Source: Neoconidiobolus thromboides FSU 785 (lineage: Eukaryota; Entomophthoromycota; Entomophthoromycetes; Entomophthorales; Neoconidiobolaceae). From it: a stretch of DNA of 64,000 bases. A program made the position numbers and the translations under genes. The stretch spans positions 1 through 64,000 of the forward strand of contig MU626344.1 in NCBI GenBank assembly GCA_025603075.1, read 5' to 3'. Every line of letters begins with the position of its first letter. Within the stretch, counting starts at the first letter, position 1. Below are positions 12,768 to 26,630 of the stretch, piece after piece. The notes beneath the pieces are model-generated. The model had not been told where the DNA came from and did not search any database. It saw only the letters and a program-made list of their open reading frames with translations.

Positions 12768-14381
12768 TTATTGTTTAATTACTTCCAACTCCTTCTCTAC
12801 CTCAAAGGTCGCTTCTTCTTCTTCTTTTGAGACATACCAATATTTTGCCATGATAACAAAAATAACATAGAAAAAAGTAGAGATAGCGACATAAATCCAC
12901 ATCTTGGTAGTAGATGCAATGTTTTTTAAGCCAATTTCTAATCCAAGTACACAATAATTACCAATAGCTGAGGTAATTAAAAATATTGAAGATGACGATG
13001 ATTTCATCTGTTTACCTACCTGTGTATAAGCAAATTGAAGACCAACTGGAGATACCATAGCTTCACCTAATGATAAAAGGATATATTGAGGAAGCTGAAT
13101 AGTACCGTTAATACATTGATTGCATGAGATAATTTTAGTGCCTTCTTTAATTTGAGATCCAGAATTAGCTTCTACATAATACTGAAGCGAAGTGGACAGA
13201 ATAAAAGTGAGAATCATAATAAGCCAGCCCCAGACCATACGAGTCAAAAGTGGCATTTTAATTCCTCTCTTCTCTAAGAATGGATAAAAAAAGTAGGACA
13301 TCAATGGAACGAAAATAATAATTAAAATTGAATTAACATTTGAGGAAGCTTCTGTTGGCAATGGAATGAACCACAAGAACTTTTGATTCATCATATCATA
13401 GTTATTTTGCCATTCGGTATTATTTTGATCATATAATAACCAGAAAAAAGATAATGGTAATAGCATAATCATTACTTTTATAAATAATCTAGTTTCTTCA
13501 ACCATACCTTTACCATATAAATCATCAGCAAATTCAAGCCAGTGTTTTTTAGCTGCTTTTTCTTCTTTAGATGCTTTGAAGTTACGATACCCAGCAACTA
13601 TTGCAGTTTTAAGCGCAACCCAAGGCATGAATCTACCTGTTGGTGGAACAACACGATAGTAACGGAAGCCAAAAATGAATAAGGCCAATGCAACTGCAAA
13701 AGCAATGGTTGGGATACCAAGAGCAAGGAAGTAGCAACTTGAACCAAAACAATAAGTGTAATCTTTTAAGTAAGGAGTAAGGTATTGTGAAACTAGAGCA
13801 CCGACATTGATACACACATAAAAAAGACTGAAGAATTTATCAAGTAAAGGTGCTTGTGTTGGTAAAAACTGATCACCGCCATGAGAAGATACACATGGTT
13901 TGATGCCCCCTGCGCCAATTGCAATGAGCAAACTTGGCACAATATAACTCCAGAAAGGGTAGCTCCCAAATTCACCAACTAAGCCATTTATAGAAAATGT
14001 TGCTAATAAAGCATTTCCGATTAAATAGATAAAAGACATATAAACAATAGTGTGATATTTTCCTAAGAACGAATCGGAGATAGCAGCACCAACAAATGGG
14101 AAAAGATATACTAATGCGTTGAATAAAGACACTTGTGCTTTTGCATAGTATTCTGGATACCCGTAAGCAGTTTGTAAATATTTGTTTAATAAATTCTTGA
14201 TACCATAGTAACAAAAACGCTCACATAGCTCATTTGGCACAATGAAATAAATGGCTTTTGGGAACTTATCATGGTTTGCCTCTAGTTTTACATCCAACTC
14301 CGCATTGAGAACGCGTTCTTGTTCTAATAATATTCTCTCTCTTTCAGTTAATTCTGACTCAAATGTCTCATTTTTTGACAT
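12768..14381 (-). CDS. PTR2: Proton-coupled oligopeptide transporter (PTR2/POT)
   Basis: Imports di- and tripeptides with protons across the plasma membrane. Intronless, 537 residues, about 12 membrane segments. The canonical ELCERFCYYG motif is at about residues 51-60. GAAISDSFLGKYHT, GAGGIKPCVSSHGGDQF and LFYVCINVG (the FYxxINxG motif) follow. The N-terminus is a charged cytosolic helix rich in Glu and Arg. The C-terminus ends in an acidic tail after KYWYVSKEEEE. It has the same length as, and is strikingly similar to, the plus-strand copy at 32720-34333, so the two are recent paralogues. Substrate specificity cannot be read from sequence; peptide uptake is the family norm. Confidence 0.95.
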   Translation of the reverse strand: MSKNETFESELTERERILLEQERVLNAELDVKLEANHDKFPKAIYFIVPNELCERFCYYGIKNLLNKYLQTAYGYPEYYAKAQVSLFNALVYLFPFVGAAISDSFLGKYHTIVYMSFIYLIGNALLATFSINGLVGEFGSYPFWSYIVPSLLIAIGAGGIKPCVSSHGGDQFLPTQAPLLDKFFSLFYVCINVGALVSQYLTPYLKDYTYCFGSSCYFLALGIPTIAFAVALALFIFGFRYYRVVPPTGRFMPWVALKTAIVAGYRNFKASKEEKAAKKHWLEFADDLYGKGMVEETRLFIKVMIMLLPLSFFWLLYDQNNTEWQNNYDMMNQKFLWFIPLPTEASSNVNSILIIIFVPLMSYFFYPFLEKRGIKMPLLTRMVWGWLIMILTFILSTSLQYYVEANSGSQIKEGTKIISCNQCINGTIQLPQYILLSLGEAMVSPVGLQFAYTQVGKQMKSSSSSIFLITSAIGNYCVLGLEIGLKNIASTTKMWIYVAISTFFYVIFVIMAKYWYVSKEEEEATFEVEKELEVIKQ

Positions 14382-14792
14382 CTTCGATAAAAAATTTTGT
14401 ACCTACAACTCCCATTTACCTCTGTTTTTATATCATTTTCATTCAATAGTAAATCTAATTAATACAATTTGAAATCGGATGAAAGGTTTTTTAATTTCCT
14501 TTTTTTGCAATTTTAACATTTAGAATATAAACTAAATTTTAATAAACACGATTATTTTTAGTAACTGTTTAAAATCCTAGTATTTTTGAAGGTATACTTA
14601 AGATGAATTAATTACTAGAGTATCTAATATCAGTCCCTAGCTTATTCGTTTCATACATATCTTTATATTATCGTTTATAACAATACATCTTTAGATATGT
14701 TATACTTATCTAATTGATAATAGTGACATAGTTCAAAAATAAAAGGATTAACAAGCTGTAAATATTTAAACTAAAAATATAATTAATAAAGC

Positions 14793-14905
14793 TATCTTAT
14801 GATAACAAAATAGATTAAGTAAGATAAAAGTTTAAAGAAAGACAAGTTATGATAAAGCTGTTAATTTATAAATGTATCTTATGATAACAAAATTCATTAA
14901 GTCAG
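14793..14905. repeat. Imperfect direct repeat, two ~31-bp units
   Basis: Units at 14793-14823 and 14875-14905 both begin TATCTTATGATAACAAAAT and end with ATTAAGT plus A/CAG. They start 82 bp apart. Between them is a third partial match, AGTTATGATAAAG. Function is unknown. Confidence 0.6.
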
Positions 14906-15079
14906 AAAAACTATATTGAAACTCAAATTTATTTACTTTTGTTGCTTTATTATTTTCAATAATGAGCATATATATCACTTTATACAATTTATGAGTAGCA
15001 GCTTATGATCGTTATTTCCATCAACAGGGTAAAAAAAATTATGTTATTCTTTAATATGTTTATCATACAAAAGATAAAT

Positions 15080-15183
15080 ATGGGAGTGTTTTTTTTGGCT
15101 TCATTACTTTTTCCACCTTTTAAGCGCTATTTGAGTGGAAAAGCTATTAGTAAAATTATTAAAGATAAAAATACATCCTCATA
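15080..15183 (-). mobile_element. MITE-like element
   Basis: Well preserved minus-oriented copy. It starts TGGGAGTGTTTTTTTTGGCT and ends AAATACATCCTCA. TA dinucleotides adjoin both ends. The core TAAGCGCTATTTGAGTGGAA is intact. Confidence 0.85.
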
Positions 15184-15235
15184 TGTTAAATTGTACGGAT
15201 GAATTGTTATTTTTGATGACAGGGTTTTAAATAAT

Positions 15236-15335
15236 GAAGGTGTTTTTTTTGGTTTCATTACTTTTTCCATTTTTTAAGCCCTATTTGAGTGGAAAAATTA
15301 TTAGTAAAGTTCTTAAACATAAAAATATATCCCCT
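15236..15335 (-). mobile_element. MITE-like element
   Basis: Second minus copy, only about 50 bp from the previous one. It has GGTGTTTTTTTTGGTTTCAT at the left, a core of CCCTATTTGAGTGGAAAAAT, and ATATATCCCC at the right. The left terminal repeat has lost part of its G run. Confidence 0.8.
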
Positions 15336-15566
15336 AATTATGTTCTATAATACAACTTCAATTAACCCTTTGAGTACCAAGTTTTTCAAAAAAAATTGTT
15401 TGGTTAGATCAGAATTTCTGATCAACTATTAGAGAATAATTTCTGCTTAGCCAAAGCTAAGTCAGGTAAATATAGTTCATGTTTTTTTAGTTTGAAATTA
15501 TATGCAATTAAGCTTATAATTTTATTATAATTTTAAAAAAATATTTAACTATGCTTGTTTATAATA

Positions 15567-15670
15567 TAAGGATGTATCTTTGTGTTTAAGAGCTTTACTA
15601 ATAATTTTTCCACTCAGATAGTGCTTAAAGAATGGAAAAAATAATGAAGCCAAAAAAAACATCCCCATAT
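15567..15670 (+). mobile_element. MITE-like element
   Basis: Plus-oriented. Its left end is AAGGATGTATCTTTGTGTTT, its core TTTTTCCACTCAGATAGTGC, and its right end CCAAAAAAAACATCCCCATA. The 3' terminal repeat is perfect and the 5' one has lost Gs. Confidence 0.85.
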
Positions 15671-16002
15671 TAGATAATTAATTTTAAATATAAGTAATTC
15701 AATGACTAAAAAACTATAAAAAAACTACAAAAATGACTTAAAAAACTTTTTATAAATCTAATTTTTATTATTTATATAATATAAAAATTTTAACAGCTAT
15801 TTATTTTTTATTGAATAAATGATATTTTTTATATTTAATAACAATAATAAAATCTATGCATTAAAGCAGGATCTAGCTGCTTATAATAATTAAGTTTTTA
15901 AATAATTTGTTATAGTTGTATAATTACTTTTAATAACAATGTTACTAAATTCATGTTAAACACTGATTTTATTTTATAACTAAAATTTAACTAACTTTTG
16001 CT

Positions 16003-16109
16003 ATATGGGGATGTGTTTTTGTGTTTAAGAATTTTACTAATAATTTTTCCACTAAAATGGTGCTTAGAAGATGGGAAAAGTAATGAAACTAAAAAAAACA
16101 CCCCCATAT
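16003..16109 (+). mobile_element. MITE-like element, well preserved reference copy
   Basis: One of the best copies. The left terminus TATGGGGATGTGTTTTT is matched by the reverse complement of the right terminus AAAAAAACACCCCCATA with one mismatch in about 17. Near the middle, TTTTTCCACTAAAATGGTGC and GATGGGAAAAG can pair as an internal hairpin. TA adjoins both ends. There is no open reading frame, so any movement would need an enzyme encoded elsewhere. Confidence 0.9.
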
Positions 16110-16536
16110 AATAATTTTAAAAACAACGATATTTATACCTATAATCAACTTATTTTATAATACTATAATATTTACGTTTATTTAAATTATTTAAATAATT
16201 TAAATTTGACTTTATTAAATATTAAATCTCAAGAAAAATCATGTACATACAGTTTTGTCTAATACTATATTATAAATAAATATCAAGAAACCTTTAAATA
16301 CTATTTTAATAAATTTATACAAATATGTTTGTTTAGATACTAATACAAAATTTTCAATATTTAGGCTTAAAATACGAAAAATAGAAAAACGAAATACTTT
16401 TACTTGCCCAAAAAAAACTAACAAACCGTTTGAAAAGATTAACTATCTCAAACCAATCGTCAATAGCCAACAAGCCAAATGGAATTTTGACTTAACAAGT
16501 AAAAAAAATCAATTTCATCCCTATTTTTATAAAAAA

Positions 16537-17458
16537 ATGTCCACTTACGACAACCAAGCACACAGTGTCTTATTTGATAATAATGAAAATTATCAGCCAG
16601 ATGACCCAAATACTGGTTATTATGAACAAGAGTATCAACCTGAAGTTAGCTATCAAGGTTATGAACAATATCAAGATAATAGTTATATGCAACAAGAGTT
16701 TACTTATGAACAGGAATATCCAGTGGAAAGCAAAATAAGTATTTTGGCTGCTTTTGGATCCGGTGGACTCCCTGGTGAACCTCCGCTTTTGGAAGGTAAA
16801 TTATTGTTATATTTCATGATTTATATTTAATCTTTTTTATCAATGAATAGAATTGGGAATTAATTTTGAACATGTTAAAACGAAAGTAACGAATTTAAAT
16901 TAAGGATAGTAAATCAAATATTAATTAATTTTCAACTTTTAGACAGTAACTGTTTTAAACCCATTCAAAACAATCGATACTCATATGATGGACGATGCTG
17001 ATTTAGTTGGTCCTTTATTTTTTTGTTTATTATTGGGTTTTTCTACTATCTTTGTAAGTTAATTTCAACTCATTTAGTATAACATAAAAAATAACATTCA
17101 CAAATCTCAATAGTTGGGTAAGGTACAATTCGGTTATATATACGGAGTAGCTATGCTAGGTTGGATATCTATGTATGGAATATTAAATTTAATGAGTGAA
17201 CAAGGAGTCGATTTAATACGTACAGCATCCGTTTTAGGATATTGTTTATTACCGATTGTATTTTTAGGATTAATTGGTTTGGTTTTGGATTTAAACTCAA
17301 TTATTGGTGCTTTTTTAGCTCCAGTGATTATCACTTGGGCCACATACGCTGCTTCCACGATCTTTGTTACCGTGCTTCATATGCAAAACCAACGTCTACT
17401 TGTAGCTTATCCTATTGCTTTACTTTATACTTGTTTTTCTTTAATTACTATTTTTTAA
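16537..17458 (+). CDS. YIP1: YIP1/YIPF5 Rab-interacting membrane protein
   Basis: ER-Golgi membrane protein that binds Rab GTPases and acts in COPII vesicle formation. Exons 16537-16795, 16851-16885 (35 nt), 16943-17053 and 17114-17458 join in frame to 249 residues. A Tyr/Gln/Glu-rich cytosolic N-terminus of about 75 residues precedes the family signature [17 protein letters not shown], which is built across intron 1. Then come TVLNPF and five hydrophobic segments, with [10 protein letters not shown] and [10 protein letters not shown] typical of YIPF5/Yip1. All three introns are 55-60 nt GT-AG. Length matches YIPF5. It is divergent from nothing nearby and faces GMD tail to tail across about 110 bp. 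Confidence 0.96.
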
Positions 17459-17569
17459 AAGGAAAGTTTTATTAAAAATTTTATTTAAATAAGTTATAAA
17501 AGGGTAAAATAATAATGCTTAATTTAATAATAATATCTATTTAAATTTATTTTAAACTTTGTTTTTAAT

Positions 17570-19002
<1,433 letters not shown>

Positions 19003-20667
19003 AATAATAAAAAACTTTTAAAAGCACAAGGGAGGTTATTTTCGTTTTATACTTATTCCCTGACTTTTGATTTTAATTTAAACTTCATTTTAAATTTTCG
19101 ATTCGATCCAAACGTTCTTTAAGTTCAGCTTGTATGATATTTATTAATTATTAGCTAATTAAGATTCATGATAAAGAATAGTTTTGAAAAGGCTAAATTT
19201 AGTAATCCATCTGCCAACTTTCTTATCAAGGAATCATTTTAAAAAAAACACCCCCACTACCCTTTTACATCCAATTATTTGCTTACTTCATCTTTTTTAC
19301 TTATTATTTACTCTTTAAGATAATTAATGATACCTCGTGGCTTTTAGTTCTTTTTTATAAAATAATTTTATGAATTTTGGGTGTTTAAAAACTGATTAAT
19401 TTTAATAACTTTCTAGTTAATTTAAACTTGATTCTCTAGCGGAGACCTTGCGGATATTGATATTGTTGTAACGATAAATGAAAGATTAAAATGATGTTTC
19501 ATAAGAGCAACACTTAAATCTTGAGTGAGTACTTTTTAAGAAGATTTTTTTAAATTTACTTGATTAATCATATGTAAATTTTTAAGTAGAAAATGTTGTA
19601 CTTTCAAAGCTACAAAATTATTAGAATTCCTTGGTATGATTTTTTAATCTGTCCATTTTTTCAATTCAAAATTTAAAAAAAATACTAGTTGAGATATAAA
19701 ATAAAAGAACATTTCTATCCACTTTATCGTAAAATTAACTAAAAGCCTGTACTGTTCTCATGATAACTGTACTCGAAAAATTTCCAATTTTTTCAAAACT
19801 AGATTTGAATTAACCCATTAAATATGACTTAACTTTTAAATTTATGGTTGCCCTTTACTATAGCCACATTAAGGTATCTCAATCAATAAATTAACTTAAA
19901 AATAACTGATAGTTAGTATTAGTTTTTGGTTTATTTTATTATTATTCAATATATGGGGATGTATTTTTGTATTTAAGAATTTTACCAACAAATTTTCCGC
20001 TTAAATGGCGCTTAGAAAATGGAAAAAATAATGAAGTAAAAAAAAACACTCTCATATTATAATATCGAATAGCTATTTTTTTACATAAATTTTGGCTCTT
20101 TACTTAAGCTATATATAAATATACATCACAACAGTTAATGTTTTAGTTTTCCAGTATTCTTTAGCATTATTTATATTAATAAAAGTTCAATTTTATCAGC
20201 ATTTAATCATTTCCTAAAACTTGATATCATTGGTTGAATAATGTTAGTGTGTTAGAAATTAAATTCAACTAAAAAGTTAATGAACTCTATGTTTAATACT
20301 TTATGGTCAAGCTGTAAAATGTTTCAACTCAACCAATGAAATCACTTTGATTGATTATTAATGAAAAAAAGAAGGGATAAACTTTAATCGAATATTAATA
20401 AAAATTATGATGTGGAGAAAAGATCGCTTTTCTGATCAATGTAATAGTTGATATGCTTTAAAACAAAACAAATTTTGTTATATTTCATTATATGATACAG
20501 TATAATTGTTACTTTTTTACATAATGATTTTGACTAAAGCAAATTTATAATATCTTTTTATAAACTATCATAAATATTAAATAATAAGAAACAATGAAAT
20601 CCATATTTTTTATCTATTGTATATTTTTCTATCTATTTATTACTTACTTATTACTTTCTTATAAATA
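19003..20667. other. Intergenic region with one MITE copy
   Basis: About 1.7 kb with no visible gene. It holds a full element at 19951-20058. At 19238-19258, AAAAAAAACACCCCCACTA resembles only the 3' end of the same family. Confidence 0.55.
19951..20058 (+). mobile_element. MITE-like element
   Basis: Plus-oriented. The left end ATATGGGGATGTATTTTTG is perfect, the core ends AAATGGCGCTTAGAAAATGG, and the right end AAAAAACACTCTCATATT is slightly decayed. TA adjoins both ends. Confidence 0.85.
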
Positions 20668-22376
20668 TTATCTACAATTTTGTAAATAAGATAAAATAAT
20701 ACCATTAGCTACTGAAACATTTAATGAATCAATTAATCCTTGACCAAGTTTTGGTATATAAATTAATTCATCACATATGGATTGTATATTACTACTAATA
20801 CCATTACCTAATTGAAAATGTTAATTTTTATATAACTAAATGAATAAGACGAATTATTTTTTGAGCCTTTTTGCAATGATTTTGAAATAAGGAATTGAAA
20901 AATAGCAAAGTAATTTAAGGTGAAATGATAGAATCAGAATCTTTCTAAACTGATATAAAAAAATAAGTTCAATTTCATAATAAATTGAATAAATATGTAC
21001 GAATTAATTGTTCAAAAGCTTGGTTTCTCGTTAAAATCCAATATTATGTTTCACTAAAAAAGTAACATTGTCTTTTAAATATCATATCGAAAAATCCTTG
21101 GATCAAACCTTTCCCCTTTACTCACCAAAGCTACTTTGTCATTCCCTTATCTAAAATTATGCTTACAAACCCTTTCCCTTCCTTTATAAAAGAAAACCTT
21201 AAAGACTTACCTTCGGATCCCAACACCAACATCGTAGGTTTCTTAAAATTTCCTTTGTCCATTTCAAATAAACTATGACTATTATTTGATAAACAAGTAC
21301 CAACGATTGACCAATGATTCTTTTTACATTCATTTAAAAATTTGACTAAATTTCTACTTAAATAAGGTAAATTATATTCCAAAGTACCAGAGCTACATTT
21401 GTGTACTGTTGGATTAGGTTTGCAACTTTAAAAATAAAAGTTAATTAAAGGAATATTACGATGATTAAATTTTGTTTATTTTTGAAATTATTGAAAAAAT
21501 AAAAATAAATAGTACCTATCATCCTGACTTATTACTATACCACTAATATTAAAAAAACTAGCTGATCTAATAATTAAAATAGTTGATTTTATTAAATTCT
21601 ATATCTATTGATTGATTATTTCTTATTACCTTATAATAGCTCCCAAATTGTGTGGGTCATAAACTCTATCTAAAACTAGCCATAAAGGTCTTTGATTTTC
21701 GTTCTTTGTTAATGTTGTTTGTTTTAAGTCAATGGTATAACTGAAATAATAAAACAAAATAATAAAATATTAGTAAAATGAATTGTTATCATTTATAGCA
21801 AATTACCTATTATTTATCCCAACCTTACTCAACCCTTTTATGTTATTTAATTCTAATTTTTCACAATAAGCTATTATGCCCTAAAATCAAAATTCTATTA
21901 CTAATGAAACTTGCAATACAATTCATAAAAGTCTCATTTACCTGTGTTGGTACTTCTTTAATCATTTGATTCATTTCATTTCTAGAGCTTTCAATAACTC
22001 TAACTCCTTTTTTTTCACAAAATTCTCGAATCTCTTCTCTTTTATTCCTTCAAAATAAACTTTTATTATTATTATTATTATATAATTTTAGTGCTTTATG
22101 TTATATGTCATTGTTTTGTAATGAAGAGAATATTTGATAGCTTACTCAGTTTCTAATACTTGTTTCTTTTTTCGGATTGTTGTTGGTTCTGACTTTAATA
22201 AATAAACTTTGGATACATGTCTTTTAGAATTTGATATGGCAGAGATGACCGAATTATAACCGTAAAGGTATTCTATTTTATCATCAAAATGAAATTAATT
22301 AGCTGTTATTATATTATTATCCTATACTACCATAATTTAAATTGAGTTTATTTAGCAACCTTAAATTCTTGAACAT
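20668..22376 (-). CDS. MRM1: Mitochondrial rRNA 2'-O-ribose methyltransferase (TrmH/SpoU family)
   Basis: SPOUT-class enzyme that methylates a ribose 2'-OH, most likely in mitochondrial large-subunit rRNA. Eight exons (22331-22376, 22146-22272, 21942-22047, 21807-21880, 21630-21740, 21516-21566, 21211-21425, 20668-20807) join to 289 residues. The first exon starts MFKNLRLLNKLNLNY, a basic leader of the mitochondrial targeting type. Motif 1 is LDRVYDPHNLGAIIRSA, motif 2 LVLGSEGNGIS and motif 3 LGQGLIDSLNVSVANG, the three SpoU signatures. The last intron (20808-21210, 403 nt) is much longer than the others. MRM1 rather than a nuclear or tRNA homologue is an inference from the leader. Confidence 0.88.
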
Positions 22377-22505
22377 TTTTTTTAAAAAACTATAAAAAGA
22401 TCAAATCACGCTTAAACTTTAAGCCACAAGACTTGAAACCTAAACTCAAAAAAAAAATCCAAACCTTAGTATTTTTTACACTTTTACTTTATTTTTTTAA
22501 ACTTT

Positions 22506-25500
22506 ATGACCCCATATCAATTCTTAATTTATATACAATTCCTTTTACTCACTGTCACTTCCACTCAATCTCAAACTCATCTATCAACTTCTACCTCACC
22601 TTTATTAACTTCCATTGAGGATAAATGTCCCCCATGTTTCAATTGTATGTTAACTGATTTCAAGTGTTATAATTACGGTGTATGCAATCCTAATAATGGA
22701 TTATGTTCCTGCCCCATTGGTTTTGATGGCCAAGATTGCACCCTACCATTATGCGGTGCCCTTACGGATGGTGAAGAACGAAAAGGACGAGAAGGTAATT
22801 CTTCCTGCGACTGTAAACCAGGGTGGAAAGGAATTAATTGTAATTTATGTAATGAAGATAAAGTATGTGATTTAATGGTGCCACAAGGATTAAACGGTAC
22901 TTGTTATAAAGGTGGTATTGTGGTCAAAGAAAATCATCAAGTTTGTAAGGTAACGAATGAAAAAATAGTCGAAATGTTAGGAAGTAAAAAGGCAATGGTG
23001 ACCAAATCTTGTAATAGAAAAAAAGAGTCGTGTAACTTTCAGTTTTGGACGGATGAAAAAGAGTCTTTTGATTGTAAGTTTGAACAATGTCAATTTGAAG
23101 TCGAAGGAGAAGAAGGACAACAAAGTAGAGTTACAGGTTGTAAAAAGATAATGTGTGAATGTATACCTGGAAAGTTTTTATGTGGAGAAAATGGGAGTAT
23201 TGATATTTCGGATTTTTTGAGTCAGAAAATTAAAGGACCGGGTAAATTTAATTGTGATATAAACAATAAATGTAGATTTGAAGGTAATATTAATTTTAAT
23301 ACTGATATTGTTATTTTATTTTTATCTTATTTCTGTTTTAGAACCAGAAATGAACAATTTAATTCTAAGTATATTTGGGGATGATTATATATCATTAGAA
23401 TGTGAGTCATCCGAATGTATTCATTATTCAGAATTACCTGGATTAAAAGTAAGTTATAATAATTAAACAAAATAACAATATATAATAATAGACAAATCAT
23501 AATAGAAACCAATTAAAGAAGTAAATCGACTATTTATAAAATTAGCAGTGTGTAGTATAATAATATTCATGATATTATTAATAGTATCCTTTTATTATTT
23601 TTCTAAAAAAAAAGTAGACAATGATTATATGCCAATTGACTGGGATGATGAATCGGGTAAATTAATGGCTCATCATGTACCTACTACTTTATCATTTAAA
23701 GATATTTGTTATCAAATTGGTACTTATTATTTAATAACAGCATCATAATTATACTAATATTTTATCATTTTATCATTTATAGATGATAAAGATATTTTAA
23801 ATAATGTTCATGGTATTGCTAAACCTGGTCAAGTCATGGCTATTATGGGGGCATCAGGTAAATTTATTAAAAAATAAACCTTATTAAATAAAATGAATAA
23901 TAAATCAATTCAGGTGCAGGAAAGAGTACATTTTTAGATATTTTAGCTCGACGAAATAAAAGCGGTAGTATATCCGGGGAAATTTGTATCAACGGTCAGA
24001 TTTTAAGCAATAAAAAATTCCGCAAAATTGTTGGATTTGTCGATCAAGAAGATATACTAATGCCCACATTAACGGTTTATGAAACCATATTAAATTCTGC
24101 CTTATTAAGATTACCACGTGATATGTCTTTACAAGCCAAAAAATTAAGGGTACTAGAATGTATGAAAGAATTAAAAATATTGAAAATTAAAGATAATAAA
24201 ATTGGAAATAGTGAAATACGAGGTATTTCAGGAGGTGAAAAAAGAAGAGTATCAATTGCTTGTGAAATGGTAACATCACCATCCATATTATTTTTAGATG
24301 AACCCACTTCTGGTTTAGACGCTTATAATGCTCAAAATGTAATTGAATGTTTAGCTTCATTGGCTAAGAACTATCAAAGAACTATTTTATTTACAATTCA
24401 TCAACCAAGATCAAATATTTATTCTTTATTTGATCAACTGATTTTATTGGCTGATGGTTGGTTAGTTTATTCGGGTCATGCTCAATTAGCAGTAGAACAT
24501 TTTAATAAGTTGGGCTATCACTGTCCATTAGGTTATAACATTGCTGATTTTATTATTGATATTACACAAGACAATAATATTAATAAAAATAATAATAACA
24601 ATAATAATATAACTAATAATGATGGTGATGATGAGTATGAAGAATATGAAGATTATAATGATAACGAGTATGAAAATTATAATGATAATGAATATGAAGA
24701 TAATAATAATAATAATTATGAAAGTAACAACAACCCATGGTCACATAATCCAGCTAGTAGTCCAGGATTAGAACTACAAGGACCCATCTCCCCAATCAAT
24801 CATAATCAACCATATTTACTCGATGGAGGTATGCGTAAAGTATTGGCTGTATTAGTATTGGGATTTAAAAAATCCATTATGTCTAAAATACTACATGAAG
24901 AATTGGAAGAATTTCATGACAATAATCGACATGATACAATATCTATAAGTTCAGCAATGCCAATCACTTATAAAAAATCAAGTTTTTTAATGCAATTTAT
25001 GATATTAAGTAAAAGAACATTTAAAAATCTTTATAGAGACCCATTATTAATGTTAACTAATTATACAATTAGTATTGTATTGGCTGGTAAATAGAAATTA
25101 TATTTTTTAGTAATAATGTAATACTTAATTTTATATTAATATTAGGTTTATGTGGCTCTTTATATTATCAAGTAAGTGATGATATCCCTGGATTTCAAAA
25201 TCGAATGGGATTATTCTTTTTCATGTGTGCATTATTTGGTTTTTCATGTTTAACATCGATTCAAGTATTTCAAACAGAAAGAATTTTATTTATGAGAGAA
25301 AGGGCCAATGGTTATTATCTCCCAATTACTTATTTTTTATCCAAGATATTATTTGATATTTTACCACTAAGATTTATACCTCCTTTAATTATGGGGGTTA
25401 TTATTTATCCCATGGTTGGTTTAAATCCAGGAATGATTCATTTTGCATTGTTTCTGCTCACTTTAGTATTATTTAATTTAACTTGTGCAGCTATTTGTTT

Positions 25501-25873
25501 ATGTATTAGTATTTTTATACCAAGTATATCCCTAGCTAATTTAATTTGTTCACTTATAATGTTATTTTCAATGTTATTTTCAGGTTTATTTTTAAATGCA
25601 GTAACAATACCACCAATCTTGAATTTTTTGAAATATTTATCAGTATTTCACTATGCACTAGAAAGCCTTTTAGTTAATGAAATGCGATTTATGCAATTAA
25701 AAGATCGAAAATTTGGTTATGATATTGATATACCAGCAGCAACCATTCTATCCACATTTGGATTTGATGCATCTAAGTTTTGGTTTAATACAACTATGCT
25801 TGGTGTTATTGGTGCGGGTACCTTGATTTTAGCTTATATTGGATTACATTTTTTTTGCAAGGAGAAAAGATAA
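22506..25873 (+). CDS. ADP1: ADP1-like ABCG half-transporter with EGF-like ectodomain
   Basis: ABC transporter of the ABCG class with unknown substrate. Exons 22506-23283, 23342-23448, 23506-23719, 23783-23857, 23914-25086 and 25146-25873 join to 1024 residues, close to yeast Adp1 (about 1050). Order: signal peptide (residues 1-22), Cys-rich EGF-like repeats with [10 protein letters not shown] and [12 protein letters not shown] (about 45-130), a membrane segment (about 300-325), then the ATPase domain. That domain has Walker A GASGAGKST, signature [11 protein letters not shown], Walker [11 protein letters not shown] and H-loop TIHQPR. An Asn/Asp/Glu/Tyr-rich linker (about 610-680) follows, and then six C-terminal membrane segments. 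The ATPase motifs are intact, so it should be active. Confidence 0.94.
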
Positions 25874-26630
25874 TAATATAAGGAAGGAAGTAGTAGCTTC
25901 TTTAATAAATCGAAAGTTGTTTTTTTTAATATGAGATTTAATTTGATTGCATAGGTTTAAATTTTGAATTTTTTTAAATGTATTTGTTTATTTCTGGTGA
26001 TAGAATGAGAGGGATGGGAATTAGTTTTTATATTTATTTATAATGAAAGAAAAAGAATGAAGTCGAAAGAATTATTGCACATAGTAAAAAAAAGTAAATT
26101 TATTTGTAAGAATATTTAGTTGAAGATATTGAATCAATAAGTGAATAAAATGAAGTATATCAATATTTAATAAAATGGAAAGGACATTCAGATGTTGATA
26201 ATACTTGGGAAAACGAGGTTAGTCTGTAAGTTGAAAAAGAAAATCAGTATCATAAAAAAGAAAGTCAAAGGAAAAAAGTAGATTATTAAAAAAGTAATTA
26301 GTATTAAAAAAACAAACCATTATTATTAAGTTTATTTAACTTGGTAAGTAAAAGAAATAAGTTTTTATTAAGAAATTTTTCATGTTGTCACTTAAGTTTA
26401 ATAATGAAAGAAATATATTTATATTAAAGAAAGTTAGGCAGATAGCCTGTTTAAAAGTAATTTAAATTTTGTTTATTACAATTGTTGATTATTGATTGTT
26501 TATTTTTATGTTATTAGTTATTTCAATTTTGTGAGTTTAATCTAGATATTCAAATTAAAGGTATAATATAATAATGTTACATATAAAGGTAAATATACAG
26601 TATAAAAAATAAAATATTAATTTATTTTAT
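25874..26630. other. Spacer between ABC and NIPA genes with relic chromodomain
   Basis: About 750 bp between convergent genes. Apart from the relic at 26116-26229, I see only A/T-rich sequence. Confidence 0.5.
26116..26229 (+). pseudogene. Relic chromodomain, probably from a Ty3/gypsy chromovirus
   Basis: The plus strand reads LVEDIESISE, a stop, then NEVYQYLIKWKGHSDVDNTW followed by ENEVSL and a stop. YLIKWKGHSDVDNTWENE fits the chromodomain core consensus (YLVKWKGY...TWEP). An in-frame stop within the first beta strand region and no start or neighbouring exon make it a remnant. Chromodomains of this kind sit at the integrase C-terminus of Ty3/gypsy elements and in HP1-like proteins. No other retroelement part is visible, so the origin is inferred. 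Confidence 0.7.

Larger units (their letters stand above)
14382..16536. other. Intergenic region rich in MITE copies
   Basis: About 2.2 kb holding four recognisable elements (15080-15183, 15236-15335, 15567-15670, 16003-16109) and a short direct repeat at 14793-14905. No gene is visible. The last part should carry the YIP1 promoter. Confidence 0.6.

Noticed and set aside
19238..19258. Additional MITE copy
   Set aside because: Only the A-run and CACCCCCAC are present, with no core or opposite terminus. It could be chance in A-rich DNA.
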